Source of the DNA: an uncultured Collinsella sp. | GTDB lineage: Bacteria > Actinomycetota > Coriobacteriia > Coriobacteriales > Coriobacteriaceae | Assembly: GCA_958408685.1 (NCBI GenBank) | Contig: CATYLC010000007.1 | Location: forward strand, 22,285 to 86,284 | Length of the DNA: 64,000 bases | Reading direction: 5' to 3' | Part shown: one piece after another, positions 31,637-40,088 of the stretch | Position numbering within the stretch: the stretch's first letter is position 1 | How the letters are laid out: every line of letters starts with the position of its first letter | Made by a program: the position numbers and the translations under genes | The notes under the pieces: model-generated | What the model was told of the DNA's origin: nothing | Databases searched by the model: none | Seen by the model: the letters and a program-made list of their open reading frames with translations, nothing else

Positions 31637-34090
31637 ATGCGCGTTTCTTACGACTGGCTCAAGACTATGATCGATATTCCGGAGGATCCCAAGACCCTTT
31701 CGGACGAATATATCCGTACCGGCACCGAGGTCGAGGCGATCGACACCGTGGGCGAGTCCTTCGACCACGTGGTGACCGCCAAGGTGCTCACCAAGACCCC
31801 GCACCCCGATAGCGACCACATGTATGTGTGCTCGGTCGATGTGGGCGACAAGAATCTCGACGCCGACGGCAACCCCGCTCCGCTGCAGATCGTCTGCGGC
31901 GCGCAGAACTTTGAGGCCGACGACCACATCGTCACGGCTATGATTGGCGCTGTCCTGCCCGGCGACGTCAAGATCAAGAAGAGCAAGCTTCGCGGCGTCG
32001 TGTCCATGGGCATGAACTGCTCCGCGCGCGAGCTCGGCCTGGGCGGCGACCACTCCGGCATTATGATTCTGCCCGAGGACACGCCCTGCGGCATGCCGTT
32101 TGCCGAGTACGTGGGCTCGAGCGACACCGTGCTCGACTGCGAGATCACGCCCAACCGTCCCGACTGCCTGTCCATGATCGGCATGGCCCGCGAGACCGGC
32201 GCCATCTTCGACCGTGATTTCCACGTTGAGCTGCCTGCCATCAAGGCCGAGACCGGCCGCGCGACCGACGACGAGCTTTCGGTCGAGATTGCCGACGAGG
32301 GCCTGTGCGACCGCTATGTCGCTCGCATCGTGCGCAACGTGAAGGTCGGCCCCTCGCCCGACTGGATGGTCAAGCGTCTCAACGCCCTGGGCGTGCGTCC
32401 GCACAACAACATCGTTGACATCACCAACTACGTGATGATGCTCACCGGTCAGCCGCTGCACGCCTTTGACCTGGATACCTTTGCCGAGCGCGATGGCCAT
32501 CGCCGCGTGGTGGTCCGCGCCGCCCAACAGGACGAGAAGTTTACGACCCTCGACGGCGAGGAGCGCACGCTCGACGCCGGCATGGGCCTTATCACCGACG
32601 GCGAGCGTCCCGTGGCGCTGGCCGGCGTCATGGGCGGCATGGATTCCGAGATCGAGGACGATTCCGTCGATGTGATGGTCGAGAGCGCCTGCTTCAACGC
32701 CGGTCGCACCTCGCACACCAGCCGTGATCTGTCGCTGATCTCCGACGCCTCCATTCGCTTTGAGCGCCAGGTCGATGAGACCGGCTGCGTGGATGTCGCC
32801 AACGTTACCTGCGCGCTCATCGAGGAGATCGCCGGCGGCGAGGTTGCTCCTGGCTATGTCGACGTTTTCCCCGCGCCCAAGACCATCGACAGCATTAAGC
32901 TGCGCCTGGCCCGCGTGCATGCCATCTGCGGTGCCGACATCGAGCCCGACTTTATCGAGCGTTCGCTCACCCGTCTGGGCTGCACCGTCGAGCGCGACGG
33001 CGAGGACTTCGTGGTCACCCCGCCGAGCTTCCGCCCCGACCTGCCGCGCGAGATCGATCTGATCGAGGAGGTCCTGCGCCTGTGGGGCATGGGCCGTGTG
33101 ACGGCGACCATCCCAGCCGCCAAGAACCACATCGGCGGCTTGACCCGCGAGCAGAAGCTCACCCGCAAGGTCGGCGAGATCCTGCGCGCCTGCGGCCTCA
33201 ACGAGACCACGACCTTTGGCTTTGCCGCCCCGGGCGACCTGGAGAAGATCGGCATGTCCACCGAGGGCCGCGGCTGCCCCGTGGTGCTCATGAATCCGCT
33301 GGTGGCCGAGCAGACCGAGATGCGTCGCTCGCTGCTGCCGGGCCTGCTGCAATCCGTGGCCTATAACGAGGCCCACGGCACGCCCAACGTGCACCTGTAC
33401 GAGGTCGGCAGCCTGTTCCATGGCCGCGAGAACGCCAGCCTGCCCAAGGAGACCAAGTCCGTGGCGGGCGTACTCTCGGGCCAGTGGAGCGAGCGGTCTT
33501 GGAACATGAAGTACCGTAAGCTGCGTTTCTTCTTTGGCAAGGGCATCGTTGAGGAGCTGCTCGCCCAGCTGCGCATCGAGAAGGTTCGCTTCCGTCCCGT
33601 CGAGGGCGAGGGCTACGCTTTCTTGCAGCCGGGTCGTGCGGCCGAGGTTCTGTCCGGCGGCACCGTACTGGGCTGGGTCGGCGAGATTCACCCCGAGGCG
33701 CGCGAGGCGATGGGCATCGATGAGGTCGTCGTTGCCTTTGAGCTCGATCTGGACAAGCTGATCAAGGGCGCCCGCAATCAGGAGAACTACCGCGAGTTCT
33801 CGCAGTACCCGGCTGTTGAGCATGACCTGGCTATCGTGGTCGACAACTCCGTGACTTGCGAGGATCTTGAGCGCCGTATTACCAGCGCCGGCGGCAAGCT
33901 GCTCGAGGGCGTGCGCCTGTTCGATGTCTACCGTGATCCGGTCCGCGTGGGTGTGGGCAAGAAATCCATGGCCTTTGCGCTTACGTATCGCTCCGACGAC
34001 CACACGCTCACCAGCGAAGAGGTCGAGAAAGCGCACCAGAAGATCGTCACCAAGGTGTGCAAGGGCGTAAACGGCGAGGTCCGCGGCTAG
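31637..34090 (+). CDS. pheT: Phenylalanine-tRNA ligase beta subunit
   Basis: The protein has 817 residues, full length. Domain order is the EMAP/OB tRNA-binding domain (about 40-150), B3/4 editing domain (about 210-390, with DITNYVMMLTGQPLHAFD), B5, the catalytic-like core (with NPLVAEQTEMRRSLLPGLL) and the C-terminal ferredoxin-like anticodon-binding domain (FSQYPAVEHDLAIVVD; FALTYRSDDHTLTSEEVE). It works with PheS, and the editing site hydrolyses Tyr-tRNA-Phe. GAAAGGAGACC precedes the ATG. It is co-transcribed with pheS. Confidence 0.97.
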   Translation: MRVSYDWLKTMIDIPEDPKTLSDEYIRTGTEVEAIDTVGESFDHVVTAKVLTKTPHPDSDHMYVCSVDVGDKNLDADGNPAPLQIVCGAQNFEADDHIVTAMIGAVLPGDVKIKKSKLRGVVSMGMNCSARELGLGGDHSGIMILPEDTPCGMPFAEYVGSSDTVLDCEITPNRPDCLSMIGMARETGAIFDRDFHVELPAIKAETGRATDDELSVEIADEGLCDRYVARIVRNVKVGPSPDWMVKRLNALGVRPHNNIVDITNYVMMLTGQPLHAFDLDTFAERDGHRRVVVRAAQQDEKFTTLDGEERTLDAGMGLITDGERPVALAGVMGGMDSEIEDDSVDVMVESACFNAGRTSHTSRDLSLISDASIRFERQVDETGCVDVANVTCALIEEIAGGEVAPGYVDVFPAPKTIDSIKLRLARVHAICGADIEPDFIERSLTRLGCTVERDGEDFVVTPPSFRPDLPREIDLIEEVLRLWGMGRVTATIPAAKNHIGGLTREQKLTRKVGEILRACGLNETTTFGFAAPGDLEKIGMSTEGRGCPVVLMNPLVAEQTEMRRSLLPGLLQSVAYNEAHGTPNVHLYEVGSLFHGRENASLPKETKSVAGVLSGQWSERSWNMKYRKLRFFFGKGIVEELLAQLRIEKVRFRPVEGEGYAFLQPGRAAEVLSGGTVLGWVGEIHPEAREAMGIDEVVVAFELDLDKLIKGARNQENYREFSQYPAVEHDLAIVVDNSVTCEDLERRITSAGGKLLEGVRLFDVYRDPVRVGVGKKSMAFALTYRSDDHTLTSEEVEKAHQKIVTKVCKGVNGEVRG

Positions 34091-34200
34091 GGCTTGCTCT
34101 GGGGGCGTAGGGCCTGATGGCGGTTGCTGTGGGCTCTGCGTGACCGCGGTGTTCGGAATAAGGCACCGTTGAGCCTGCATATATGACACGCGCATTACAT

Positions 34201-34235
34201 AACGGCGTGCTGCTTTGTCGGCAGCGCGCCGTTTT
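34201..34235 (+). terminator. Terminator of pheST
   Basis: AACGGCGTGCTGC (34201-34213) pairs with 34221-34233 (one G-T pair) and ends in TTTT. It starts 110 bases after the pheT stop. Confidence 0.7.
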
Positions 34236-34281
34236 GCTATGATAGCCCGCGGCGTGTTACGAATCTGACAAAGCGTAACAC
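34215..34281 (+). promoter_or_regulatory. Promoter and operator-like palindrome of the metal ECF transporter
   Basis: TTGTCG (34215-34220) and TATGAT (34238-34243) are spaced 17 bases. Right downstream, GTGTTACG (34254-34261) and CGTAACAC (34274-34281) form a perfect 8-bp inverted repeat with a 12-base spacer. The position, just after the transcription start, suits a repressor such as a nickel- or cobalt-sensing protein. No regulator gene is adjacent. Confidence 0.6.
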
Positions 34282-34338
34282 TGACAAGGTGATTTAAGCG
34301 GCGTTGCAATTCTGTGCGCCGACAACCGGGAGGCGTAC

Positions 34339-35424
34339 ATGCACATTCCAGATAATTATCTGTCCCCGCAGACCGATGCCGTCATGGCGGTGGCAATGGT
34401 GCCCGTTTGGGTCCACTGCATCAAGAAGGTGCGCGCCACGCTCGATCGCGAGCACATGGCTTTCCTGGGCATCTGTGCAGCATTTTCCTTCTTGCTCATG
34501 ATGTTCAACGTGCCGCTGCCCGGCGGTACCACTGGTCACGCCGTTGGTGGCGCGCTCATCGCACTGCTGCTTGGTCCCGAGGCCGCTGCCATCGCGGTTT
34601 CGGTCGCGCTGGCGCTGCAGGCGCTGCTGTTTGGCGACGGCGGTGTTCTGTCCTTTGGCGCCAACTGCTTTAACATGGCCTTTGTGCTGCCGTTTGTCGC
34701 TGCTATCGTGTTCCGTGCGCTCAACAGCCGTCTGCACGACAAGAGCTGGGGCACCTCGGTTTCTGCCATCGTGAGCGGTTGGGTCGGTCTGTGCGTAGCG
34801 GCCCTCTGCGCGGCGATCGAGTTCGGTATTCAGCCGATGCTCTTCACCAACGCTTCGGGCGCCCCGCTGTACTGCCCCTTCCCGCTGTCCGTGGCCATTC
34901 CGGCCATGTTGGTCCCGCATATGCTGGTTGCCGGTGTGGTCGAGGGCGTGGCGACGGCCGCCATCTACGGTTTCATTAAGAAGACGGCGCCGAGCATTAT
35001 CGTCGGCCCCGAGGCCGCCGATGGTCAGCTTGCCACCGAGGGCGCTGCTGCCAAGAAGGCCTCGCTGATCCCCACGCTCATCCTGGTCGCTGTGCTTGTG
35101 GTGGCTACGCCGCTGGGTTTGCTTGCCACCGGTGACGCCTGGGGCGAGTGGGACGCCGAGGGCGCCGCGACCGCCGTTCAGGAGGCTGGCGACGACAGCC
35201 TGCAGGCTTCAGTCGGCCTCGATACCCCGACCTTTGCCGATGCGCTGCCCACGGGCGATTATCTGCAGGCCTATTCCGAGGAACAAGGTCTTGGCTTTGC
35301 CGGCCAGGCTGCGATGTATATTCTTTCGGGTGTGATTGGCGTGGCGGTGCTCACCATCGTATTCCGCCTGGTCTCGCTGACGGTCAAGGAAAGCGGTGCT
35401 CATGGCAAGAGCCGAGCTGCCTAG
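34339..35424 (+). CDS. ECF transporter S component for nickel/cobalt (CbiM/NikM, with fused N-like domain)
   Basis: The protein has 361 residues. It starts MHIPDNYLSP, where Met1-His2 and the following residues form the Ni/Co site in this family. About seven hydrophobic helices follow, with VPLPGGTTGHAVGGAL and LLFGDGGVLSFGANCFNMAF. The C-terminal third has a periplasmic-type loop between two helices (LVAVLVVATPLGLLATGDAWGEW to the last helix), as in fused CbiMN/NikMN proteins with a PDGLE-like part. Nickel versus cobalt cannot be decided here. GGGAGGCG precedes the ATG. The T component gene overlaps its 3' end. Confidence 0.9.
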   Translation: MHIPDNYLSPQTDAVMAVAMVPVWVHCIKKVRATLDREHMAFLGICAAFSFLLMMFNVPLPGGTTGHAVGGALIALLLGPEAAAIAVSVALALQALLFGDGGVLSFGANCFNMAFVLPFVAAIVFRALNSRLHDKSWGTSVSAIVSGWVGLCVAALCAAIEFGIQPMLFTNASGAPLYCPFPLSVAIPAMLVPHMLVAGVVEGVATAAIYGFIKKTAPSIIVGPEAADGQLATEGAAAKKASLIPTLILVAVLVVATPLGLLATGDAWGEWDAEGAATAVQEAGDDSLQASVGLDTPTFADALPTGDYLQAYSEEQGLGFAGQAAMYILSGVIGVAVLTIVFRLVSLTVKESGAHGKSRAA

Positions 35425-36238
35425 CTGGCTTGCGGTCGAGCAGCGTTACGAGCCCGCGGGGGCTCGGCATCGTGTGATGCAAAAGAATGTCCTGCACCTG
35501 GCGAGCCTGCTTGAGCGGGTTCGCCTGGGTGGTGGTGCGCACGAGGGCGGGTCGATGGTCGACCGTGCCCTTTCTTGCGTTTCGGCGCCGGTGCGTCTGG
35601 TGGGGATGTTCGTTTGCGTCCTGTGCGTGTGTCTGACGCAGAGCCCTCTGTACCTCATGTTGATGGCGGCTATCGCGCTGGTGCTCGTTGCCGTGCGCCC
35701 CGTACGCGGGCTGCGGGCAACCTTTGTGCCGGCGCTTGGCGCTGCAGGGCTCGCGGTGGTTCTGGCGCTGCCCGCCTTGCTGCTGAACGCTTCTGCCGCG
35801 GGCGTCATGCTCAAGATTGCGCTCAAGACCTTCATTAATGTGTCGCTGGTGCTGGGCGTTTCGTGGACCCTCACGTGGAGCCGCATGTCGGCGGCACTCA
35901 AGATGCTGCGCCTGCCCGACGAGGTTATCTTTACCTTTGATATGGCACTCAAGCATATCGAGGTGCTGGGACGCACGGCGCACGAACTGTGCGAATCGGT
36001 CATGCTGCGCAGCGTTGGCCGTGCGCCTGAGGGATTTTCGCGTACCGATTCGATCGCGGGTATCATGGGCATGACCTTTATCAAGGCGATGGAATGCAGC
36101 CGCGCGATGGACGAGGCCATGCTGTGCCGCGGCTTTGCCGGTACGTACCCGGCCCCCGCGCGGAGCGGCTTTGGCTGGCGTGATGCGGTCTATGCGGCCG
36201 GCGTGGCGCTGCTGGCAGTGTTGTGCGCCGTGCTGTAG
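35402..36238 (+). CDS. ECF transporter transmembrane T component (CbiQ/NikQ)
   Basis: The protein has 278 residues. Four to five membrane helices in the centre (about 55-155) are followed by the cytosolic coupling helices with the two short A-R-G-like motifs of the family, here ECSRAMDEAMLCRGFAGTY. The protein links the S component to the ATPase. The ATG at 35402 lies inside the S gene (23-base overlap), so translation is coupled. Confidence 0.88.
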   Translation: MARAELPSWLAVEQRYEPAGARHRVMQKNVLHLASLLERVRLGGGAHEGGSMVDRALSCVSAPVRLVGMFVCVLCVCLTQSPLYLMLMAAIALVLVAVRPVRGLRATFVPALGAAGLAVVLALPALLLNASAAGVMLKIALKTFINVSLVLGVSWTLTWSRMSAALKMLRLPDEVIFTFDMALKHIEVLGRTAHELCESVMLRSVGRAPEGFSRTDSIAGIMGMTFIKAMECSRAMDEAMLCRGFAGTYPAPARSGFGWRDAVYAAGVALLAVLCAVL

Positions 36239-36260
36239 GCGCTGCTGGTTCCGGCTGGGG

Positions 36261-37055
36261 ATGCAACTAGGGAAGGGCGACGTTTTGGCAATCGATACAA
36301 ATGGCGCGATGGGCGCGAGCGGTTCTGCTAACACCGAGGCCACGCCGCTCATCGAGTTTCGCGACGTGGTGTTCTCCTATGCGGGGCATACCGTTGTCGA
36401 TAGTGTGTCGTTGCAGGTCGATCGAGGTGAACTCGTTGCCCTGCTCGGTCCCAATGGCTGCGGTAAGACGACGATCATGCGCCTTATTAACGGCCTTGAA
36501 CTCGCAGACGCAGGGGCATACCTGTTTGACGGGCACTCGATCGATGCGGCGTTTCTAAAGGATTCCGCGGCCGCTCAGCGTTTTCATCAGCGCGTTGGCT
36601 TTGTGTTCCAGAATGCCGACGCCCAGCTGTTCTGTGCTACGGTGGGCGAGGAAGTTGCTTTTGGTCCCGCGCAGATGGGGCTGCCGGCAGACGAGCTCGA
36701 GCGCCGCGTGCGCGATGCCATGGGGCTGTTCCAGGTTGCCGACCTGGTCGATGCCTCGCCCTATCAGCTTTCGGGTGGGCAAAAGAAGCGCGTTGCGCTG
36801 GCTGCGGTGGTGTCGATGAACCCGGATATCTTGGTCCTCGACGAACCTACTAATGGGCTCGACGAGGATTCATGCGACATCGTGGTCAACTTCTTGCTGG
36901 CCTACGTCGCGGCGGGTAAGACGGTCTTGATGAGCACACATCACCAGGATTTGGTGCGACGCCTGGGGGCCCGTGCCATCTATATCGATCGATATCACCA
37001 TGTGGTCGAGGCGCCTTCGCCGTCGTATGGAACCGAAAGCGGTGCTACGGACTAG
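36261..37055 (+). CDS. ECF transporter ATPase (CbiO/NikO)
   Basis: The protein has 264 residues. It has Walker A GPNGCGKTT, Q-loop FVFQNADAQLF, the ABC signature LSGGQKKRVALA, Walker B DILVLDEPTNGLD and H-loop STHH. The QNADAQLF form is typical of ECF ATPases. It powers uptake with the two preceding proteins; since only one ATPase gene is present, it would work as a homodimer. The start is uncertain: the ATG at 36261 has GGGG right before it, while TTG at 36285 has GGGAAGGG at a better distance. Confidence 0.9.
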   Translation: MQLGKGDVLAIDTNGAMGASGSANTEATPLIEFRDVVFSYAGHTVVDSVSLQVDRGELVALLGPNGCGKTTIMRLINGLELADAGAYLFDGHSIDAAFLKDSAAAQRFHQRVGFVFQNADAQLFCATVGEEVAFGPAQMGLPADELERRVRDAMGLFQVADLVDASPYQLSGGQKKRVALAAVVSMNPDILVLDEPTNGLDEDSCDIVVNFLLAYVAAGKTVLMSTHHQDLVRRLGARAIYIDRYHHVVEAPSPSYGTESGATD

Positions 37056-37134
37056 ATGCTGCGTAGAGCGTGCGTAGCCGCTCGCGCGGCTTTGCCGTGA
37101 TGGTATAGTTATCCAGGTTTTTATGGGGGTGGCT

Positions 37135-37983
37135 ATGCCAAGCTGGAACATTCATATCGCTCAGACGGAGCGTTTGCTGGAGCGCACTGGTGCGCTTGCC
37201 AAGAGCGTTCGCGACCGCAATGCCTTTTTGTTTGGCTGCGTGGTTCCGGATATCTTCGTGGGCTATATGGTCCCTGGCATCGCCGATCCCATCCCGTACC
37301 GCATTACGCACTTTGCCAAGCCCGAGCCTATCCCTAAGCCGCGCGAGCACGAGTTCTGGGATACCTATGTGGCGCCGCTGCTCAAAGGGGCGCCTGTTGG
37401 TACGCCGGCTGCCGCGACCTCGATTGTCGAGGAGCGCGAGCGACTCAATCGGGTACATTATCCCCAACGCTACAAGGATGCCGAGCCGGTTGCCGGTCCC
37501 GGTGCTAGCGAGCTTTCGCTCGCGCCCGATGACGTGGCGCAGTCGCTGCTCGATCTGACGCTGGGCGTTTGGTCTCACCTCGTGGCCGATACCGTGTGGA
37601 ATACGCGCGTGAATCAGTACCTGGAGGCGCACGGCGGCAAGCCGTGCGAGGAATTCCGCATTAAAAAGCAAGGCGACTTTGACTGGTTTGGTAAGACGCT
37701 CGGGATCGTTTCGATTCCGCGCGCGACCGATCGCCTGTATACTGCGGCGACGCGTTTTGGTCAGTATCCCATCCATAAGGAGTATGTGCTCAAGACCATT
37801 GGCGTTATGCACGAGATTGTACGCGAAAACCCCGGCGAGCCCGATCATCCGCCGTATCGCTTGCTAACCGAGGAGTTTTTCGATGCAACGTTTACCGAGG
37901 TCATCGAGCTGACCGAGGCGGGTTTTGCCGCCCGTGTCGAATCGCCCGATGTGCCTGCGCTGCCCCTGATTGCTAGCTGCTAG
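37135..37983 (+). CDS. Zinc-dependent phospholipase C-like protein
   Basis: The protein has 282 residues. The pattern W.IHIAQTERLLER near the start, NAFLFGCVVPDI near 33, RITHFAK near 57, and GVWSHLVADTVWN near 150 is that of the Zn_dep_PLPC family. In that family Trp, His and Asp residues bind zinc, and here His6, Asp39, His58 and His155 are candidates. No signal peptide is visible, so the substrate is unclear; many family members are unstudied. ATG at 37135 is chosen for GGGGG at 37125-37129, and an ATG 12 bases upstream is possible. It is single and convergent with pyk. Confidence 0.75.
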   Translation: MPSWNIHIAQTERLLERTGALAKSVRDRNAFLFGCVVPDIFVGYMVPGIADPIPYRITHFAKPEPIPKPREHEFWDTYVAPLLKGAPVGTPAAATSIVEERERLNRVHYPQRYKDAEPVAGPGASELSLAPDDVAQSLLDLTLGVWSHLVADTVWNTRVNQYLEAHGGKPCEEFRIKKQGDFDWFGKTLGIVSIPRATDRLYTAATRFGQYPIHKEYVLKTIGVMHEIVRENPGEPDHPPYRLLTEEFFDATFTEVIELTEAGFAARVESPDVPALPLIASC

Positions 37984-38120
37984 CTGGCCGGCTTAACGGA
38001 GAACAGTTCATCCCAATTGACCAACAGCTCCCGTCGCAGGGCATCTTCGGTGGTGCGCTCGGCATCGGAGAGGCTTGCGATTGAACGCAAATCGATGAAG
38101 CGGCATATGAAGAAGGTCTT

Positions 38121-38158
38121 AAAAAAGGGCCCGGAAGGCAAAGCCTTCCGGGCCCTTT
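38121..38158 (-). terminator. Terminator of pyk
   Basis: A perfect 16-bp stem pairs 38124-38139 with 38143-38158 around a three-base loop. On the minus strand it is followed by TTTTTT. It lies 29 bases after the pyk stop. Confidence 0.9.
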
Positions 38159-38186
38159 GCAATGCAAACCTGCTTGCAAGTGCGAT

Positions 38187-39647
38187 TTAGCGCACCTGAG
38201 CGACGTAAGCGACGTTGGTCGAGGAAACCTTGTCCTCGAGCTGGACGCTCATACGGGGATCGCCGGCGGTAGCGACGGTCAAATCGCCAGTCTTGACGTA
38301 GCCGAGCTCCTTAGCGGTCTCGATCGCCTTGACGATCGTGCCGTTGACGGTGCCCTGGGTAATCTCGGCCTGGTGCGGGATAACGCCCCAGTACATAATC
38401 ATCTGCTGGACGGCCCACTCGTGGCGGGAGAACGCGCAGATCGGCATGTTGGGACGGAAGTGCGAGATCAGACGAGCGGTACGACCGGTGGTCGTCGGCA
38501 CGGTGATGCACTTGGCGCCAACGGTGGTGGCCATGTTCACAGCGGACATACCCACAACGTTGTTGACCACGCGGGTGCCGTGAGCATCGGCCGGAACCTC
38601 GAGCGGAGCGTGAGCCGGGAGGTACTTCTCGGTCTCGAGAGCGATGCTGGCCTGCATCTTGACGGCCTCGACCGGGTACTTACCGGCAGCGGACTCGCCG
38701 GAAAGCATAACGGCGTCGGTGCCGTCGTAAATGGCGTTAGCAACGTCGGCAACCTCGGCGCGCGTCGGGCGCGGGTTCTGCTGCATGGAGTCGAGCATCT
38801 GCGTAGCGGTGATAACGGGCTTGTAGGCCGCGTTGCACTTGGCGATGATCTCCTTCTGGATGTGGGGAACGAGCTCGGGCTTGATCTCGATGCCCAGGTC
38901 GCCACGGGCGACCATGATGCCGTCGGAAGCCTCGAGGATCTCGTCGAAGTTCTCGACGCCCAGGGCGCACTCGATCTTCGGGAAGATCGTCACGTGCTCG
39001 CCACCGTTCTCGCGGCAAAGCTCGCGGATGCCGCGGACGGACTCGCCGTCACGGATGAAGGAAGCGGCGATGTAGTCGATGTTCTCGGTCAGGCCAAAGA
39101 GGATGTCCTGACGATCGCGCTCGGTGATAGCGGGCAGCGAGATGTTGACGTTGGGCATGTTGATGCCCTTGCGCTCGCCGATCAGGCCGTCGTTCTTAAC
39201 GACGCAGGTCATGTCCTGGCCGTCGACGGACTCGACCTCGAGGGCAACCAGGCCGTCATCGATCAGGATGAGGGAGCCCTTCTCGACCTCGGAGGGCAGA
39301 GCCAGGTAGTCGAGGGAGATGTGCTCAGCGGTGCCGTGGAAATCCTCGGACGTGGGCTGAGCGGTGACGACGATCTTGTCGCCGGTCTTGACGGCAACCT
39401 TCTTGCCGTCGACCAAAAGGCCGGTGCGGACCTCGGGGCCCTTGGTGTCGAGCAGGATGCCGACGGGCATACCGAGCTCCTTGGAAATACGACGGACGCG
39501 CTCGATGCGACCGTGGTGCTCGTCGTAGGATCCGTGCGAGAAGTTAAAACGGGCGACGTTCATGCCCGCCTTGATCATCTCGCGGATGGTCTCGTCGCTA
39601 TCGCAGGCGGGACCCATGGTGCATACAATCTTGGTGCGCTTGTACAT
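38187..39647 (-). CDS. pyk: Pyruvate kinase
   Basis: The protein has 486 residues. It catalyses the last step of glycolysis, ADP plus phosphoenolpyruvate to ATP plus pyruvate. The start KRTKIVCTMGPA, the NFSHG active-site loop, the DTKGPEVRTG motif, the metal and substrate region FPKIECALGVENFDEI with ARGDLGIE, and the PTRAEVADVANAIYDGTDAVMLSGESAAGKYP signature are all present. The C-terminal allosteric domain is present without the extra PEP-utiliser domain of Bacillus. GATGGAGG precedes the ATG on the minus strand. It has its own promoter region in the AT-rich gap to 40088. Confidence 0.97.
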   Translation of the reverse strand: MYKRTKIVCTMGPACDSDETIREMIKAGMNVARFNFSHGSYDEHHGRIERVRRISKELGMPVGILLDTKGPEVRTGLLVDGKKVAVKTGDKIVVTAQPTSEDFHGTAEHISLDYLALPSEVEKGSLILIDDGLVALEVESVDGQDMTCVVKNDGLIGERKGINMPNVNISLPAITERDRQDILFGLTENIDYIAASFIRDGESVRGIRELCRENGGEHVTIFPKIECALGVENFDEILEASDGIMVARGDLGIEIKPELVPHIQKEIIAKCNAAYKPVITATQMLDSMQQNPRPTRAEVADVANAIYDGTDAVMLSGESAAGKYPVEAVKMQASIALETEKYLPAHAPLEVPADAHGTRVVNNVVGMSAVNMATTVGAKCITVPTTTGRTARLISHFRPNMPICAFSRHEWAVQQMIMYWGVIPHQAEITQGTVNGTIVKAIETAKELGYVKTGDLTVATAGDPRMSVQLEDKVSSTNVAYVAQVR

Positions 39648-40088
39648 TCAGACCTCCATCTGACATCGTCTTGCGCTGATAGATAAACCATAAGAAATAA
39701 AACTGAGATGATTATAACGAAATGCCGACCGAATACCCCAAAAAATCGACCGTATGCCGAATTAGAAGTTCATTTTTTGCGGAAAAACGGTATATGCAAA
39801 AACTTTACCAACCGTTCTAACCGCTGCTATCTGGGCGATATTTCAGTCTGACGATGCGCCGAAGAAAAAACGTTTTATCAATGTTGAGCATCACGCTGTC
39901 TGCACCGTTGCGCCTGTGCCGTGTTTCCAGATGGAATGTTTTGGCTAGACGCGTCGCTTTGGGGTACCATAGCTCCACTATCAACTGCCGCTCAGCACGG
40001 CAGCCTTGATGAGCCCTTGCCCTTCTCTTGGGAATTATGATCGGGCATCAATCTGCTGAGTGGCCCGAATCCCAGGAGGGGACTCTAT
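39648..40088. other. Divergent promoter gap between pyk and the P-type ATPase, with a structured leader
   Basis: No gene was found in these 441 bases. The pyk-proximal half is AT-rich and should hold the pyk promoter. The ATPase-proximal part (39985-40064) can fold in two ways. A local hairpin pairs CTGCCG (39985-39990) with CGGCAG (39998-40003). It competes with a long-range stem pairing GCCGCTCAGCA (39987-39997) with TGCTGAGTGGC (40054-40064), which encloses TTGAT..GCCC (40006-40016) with GGGCATCAA (40043-40051). Confidence 0.6.
39985..40064 (+). promoter_or_regulatory. Candidate cis-regulatory RNA leader of the P-type ATPase
   Basis: An 11-bp long-range stem (39987-39997 with 40054-40064, one G-T pair) encloses a second stem (40006-40016 with 40043-40051). 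It excludes a local 6-bp hairpin that shares its 5' arm. The structure ends ten bases before the AGGAGGGG ribosome binding site. I do not recognise it as a known riboswitch class. Metal sensing is a guess from the gene downstream. Confidence 0.45.

Noticed and set aside
31616..34309. 897-codon open frame antisense to pheT
   Set aside because: The opposite strand is a full-length pheT with all domains. The antisense product has no recognisable domain and unnatural composition.
37980..38162. 60-codon minus-strand gene over the pyk terminator
   Set aside because: Its first third is the terminator hairpin and it has no separate start. It was kept only as a possible fragment.
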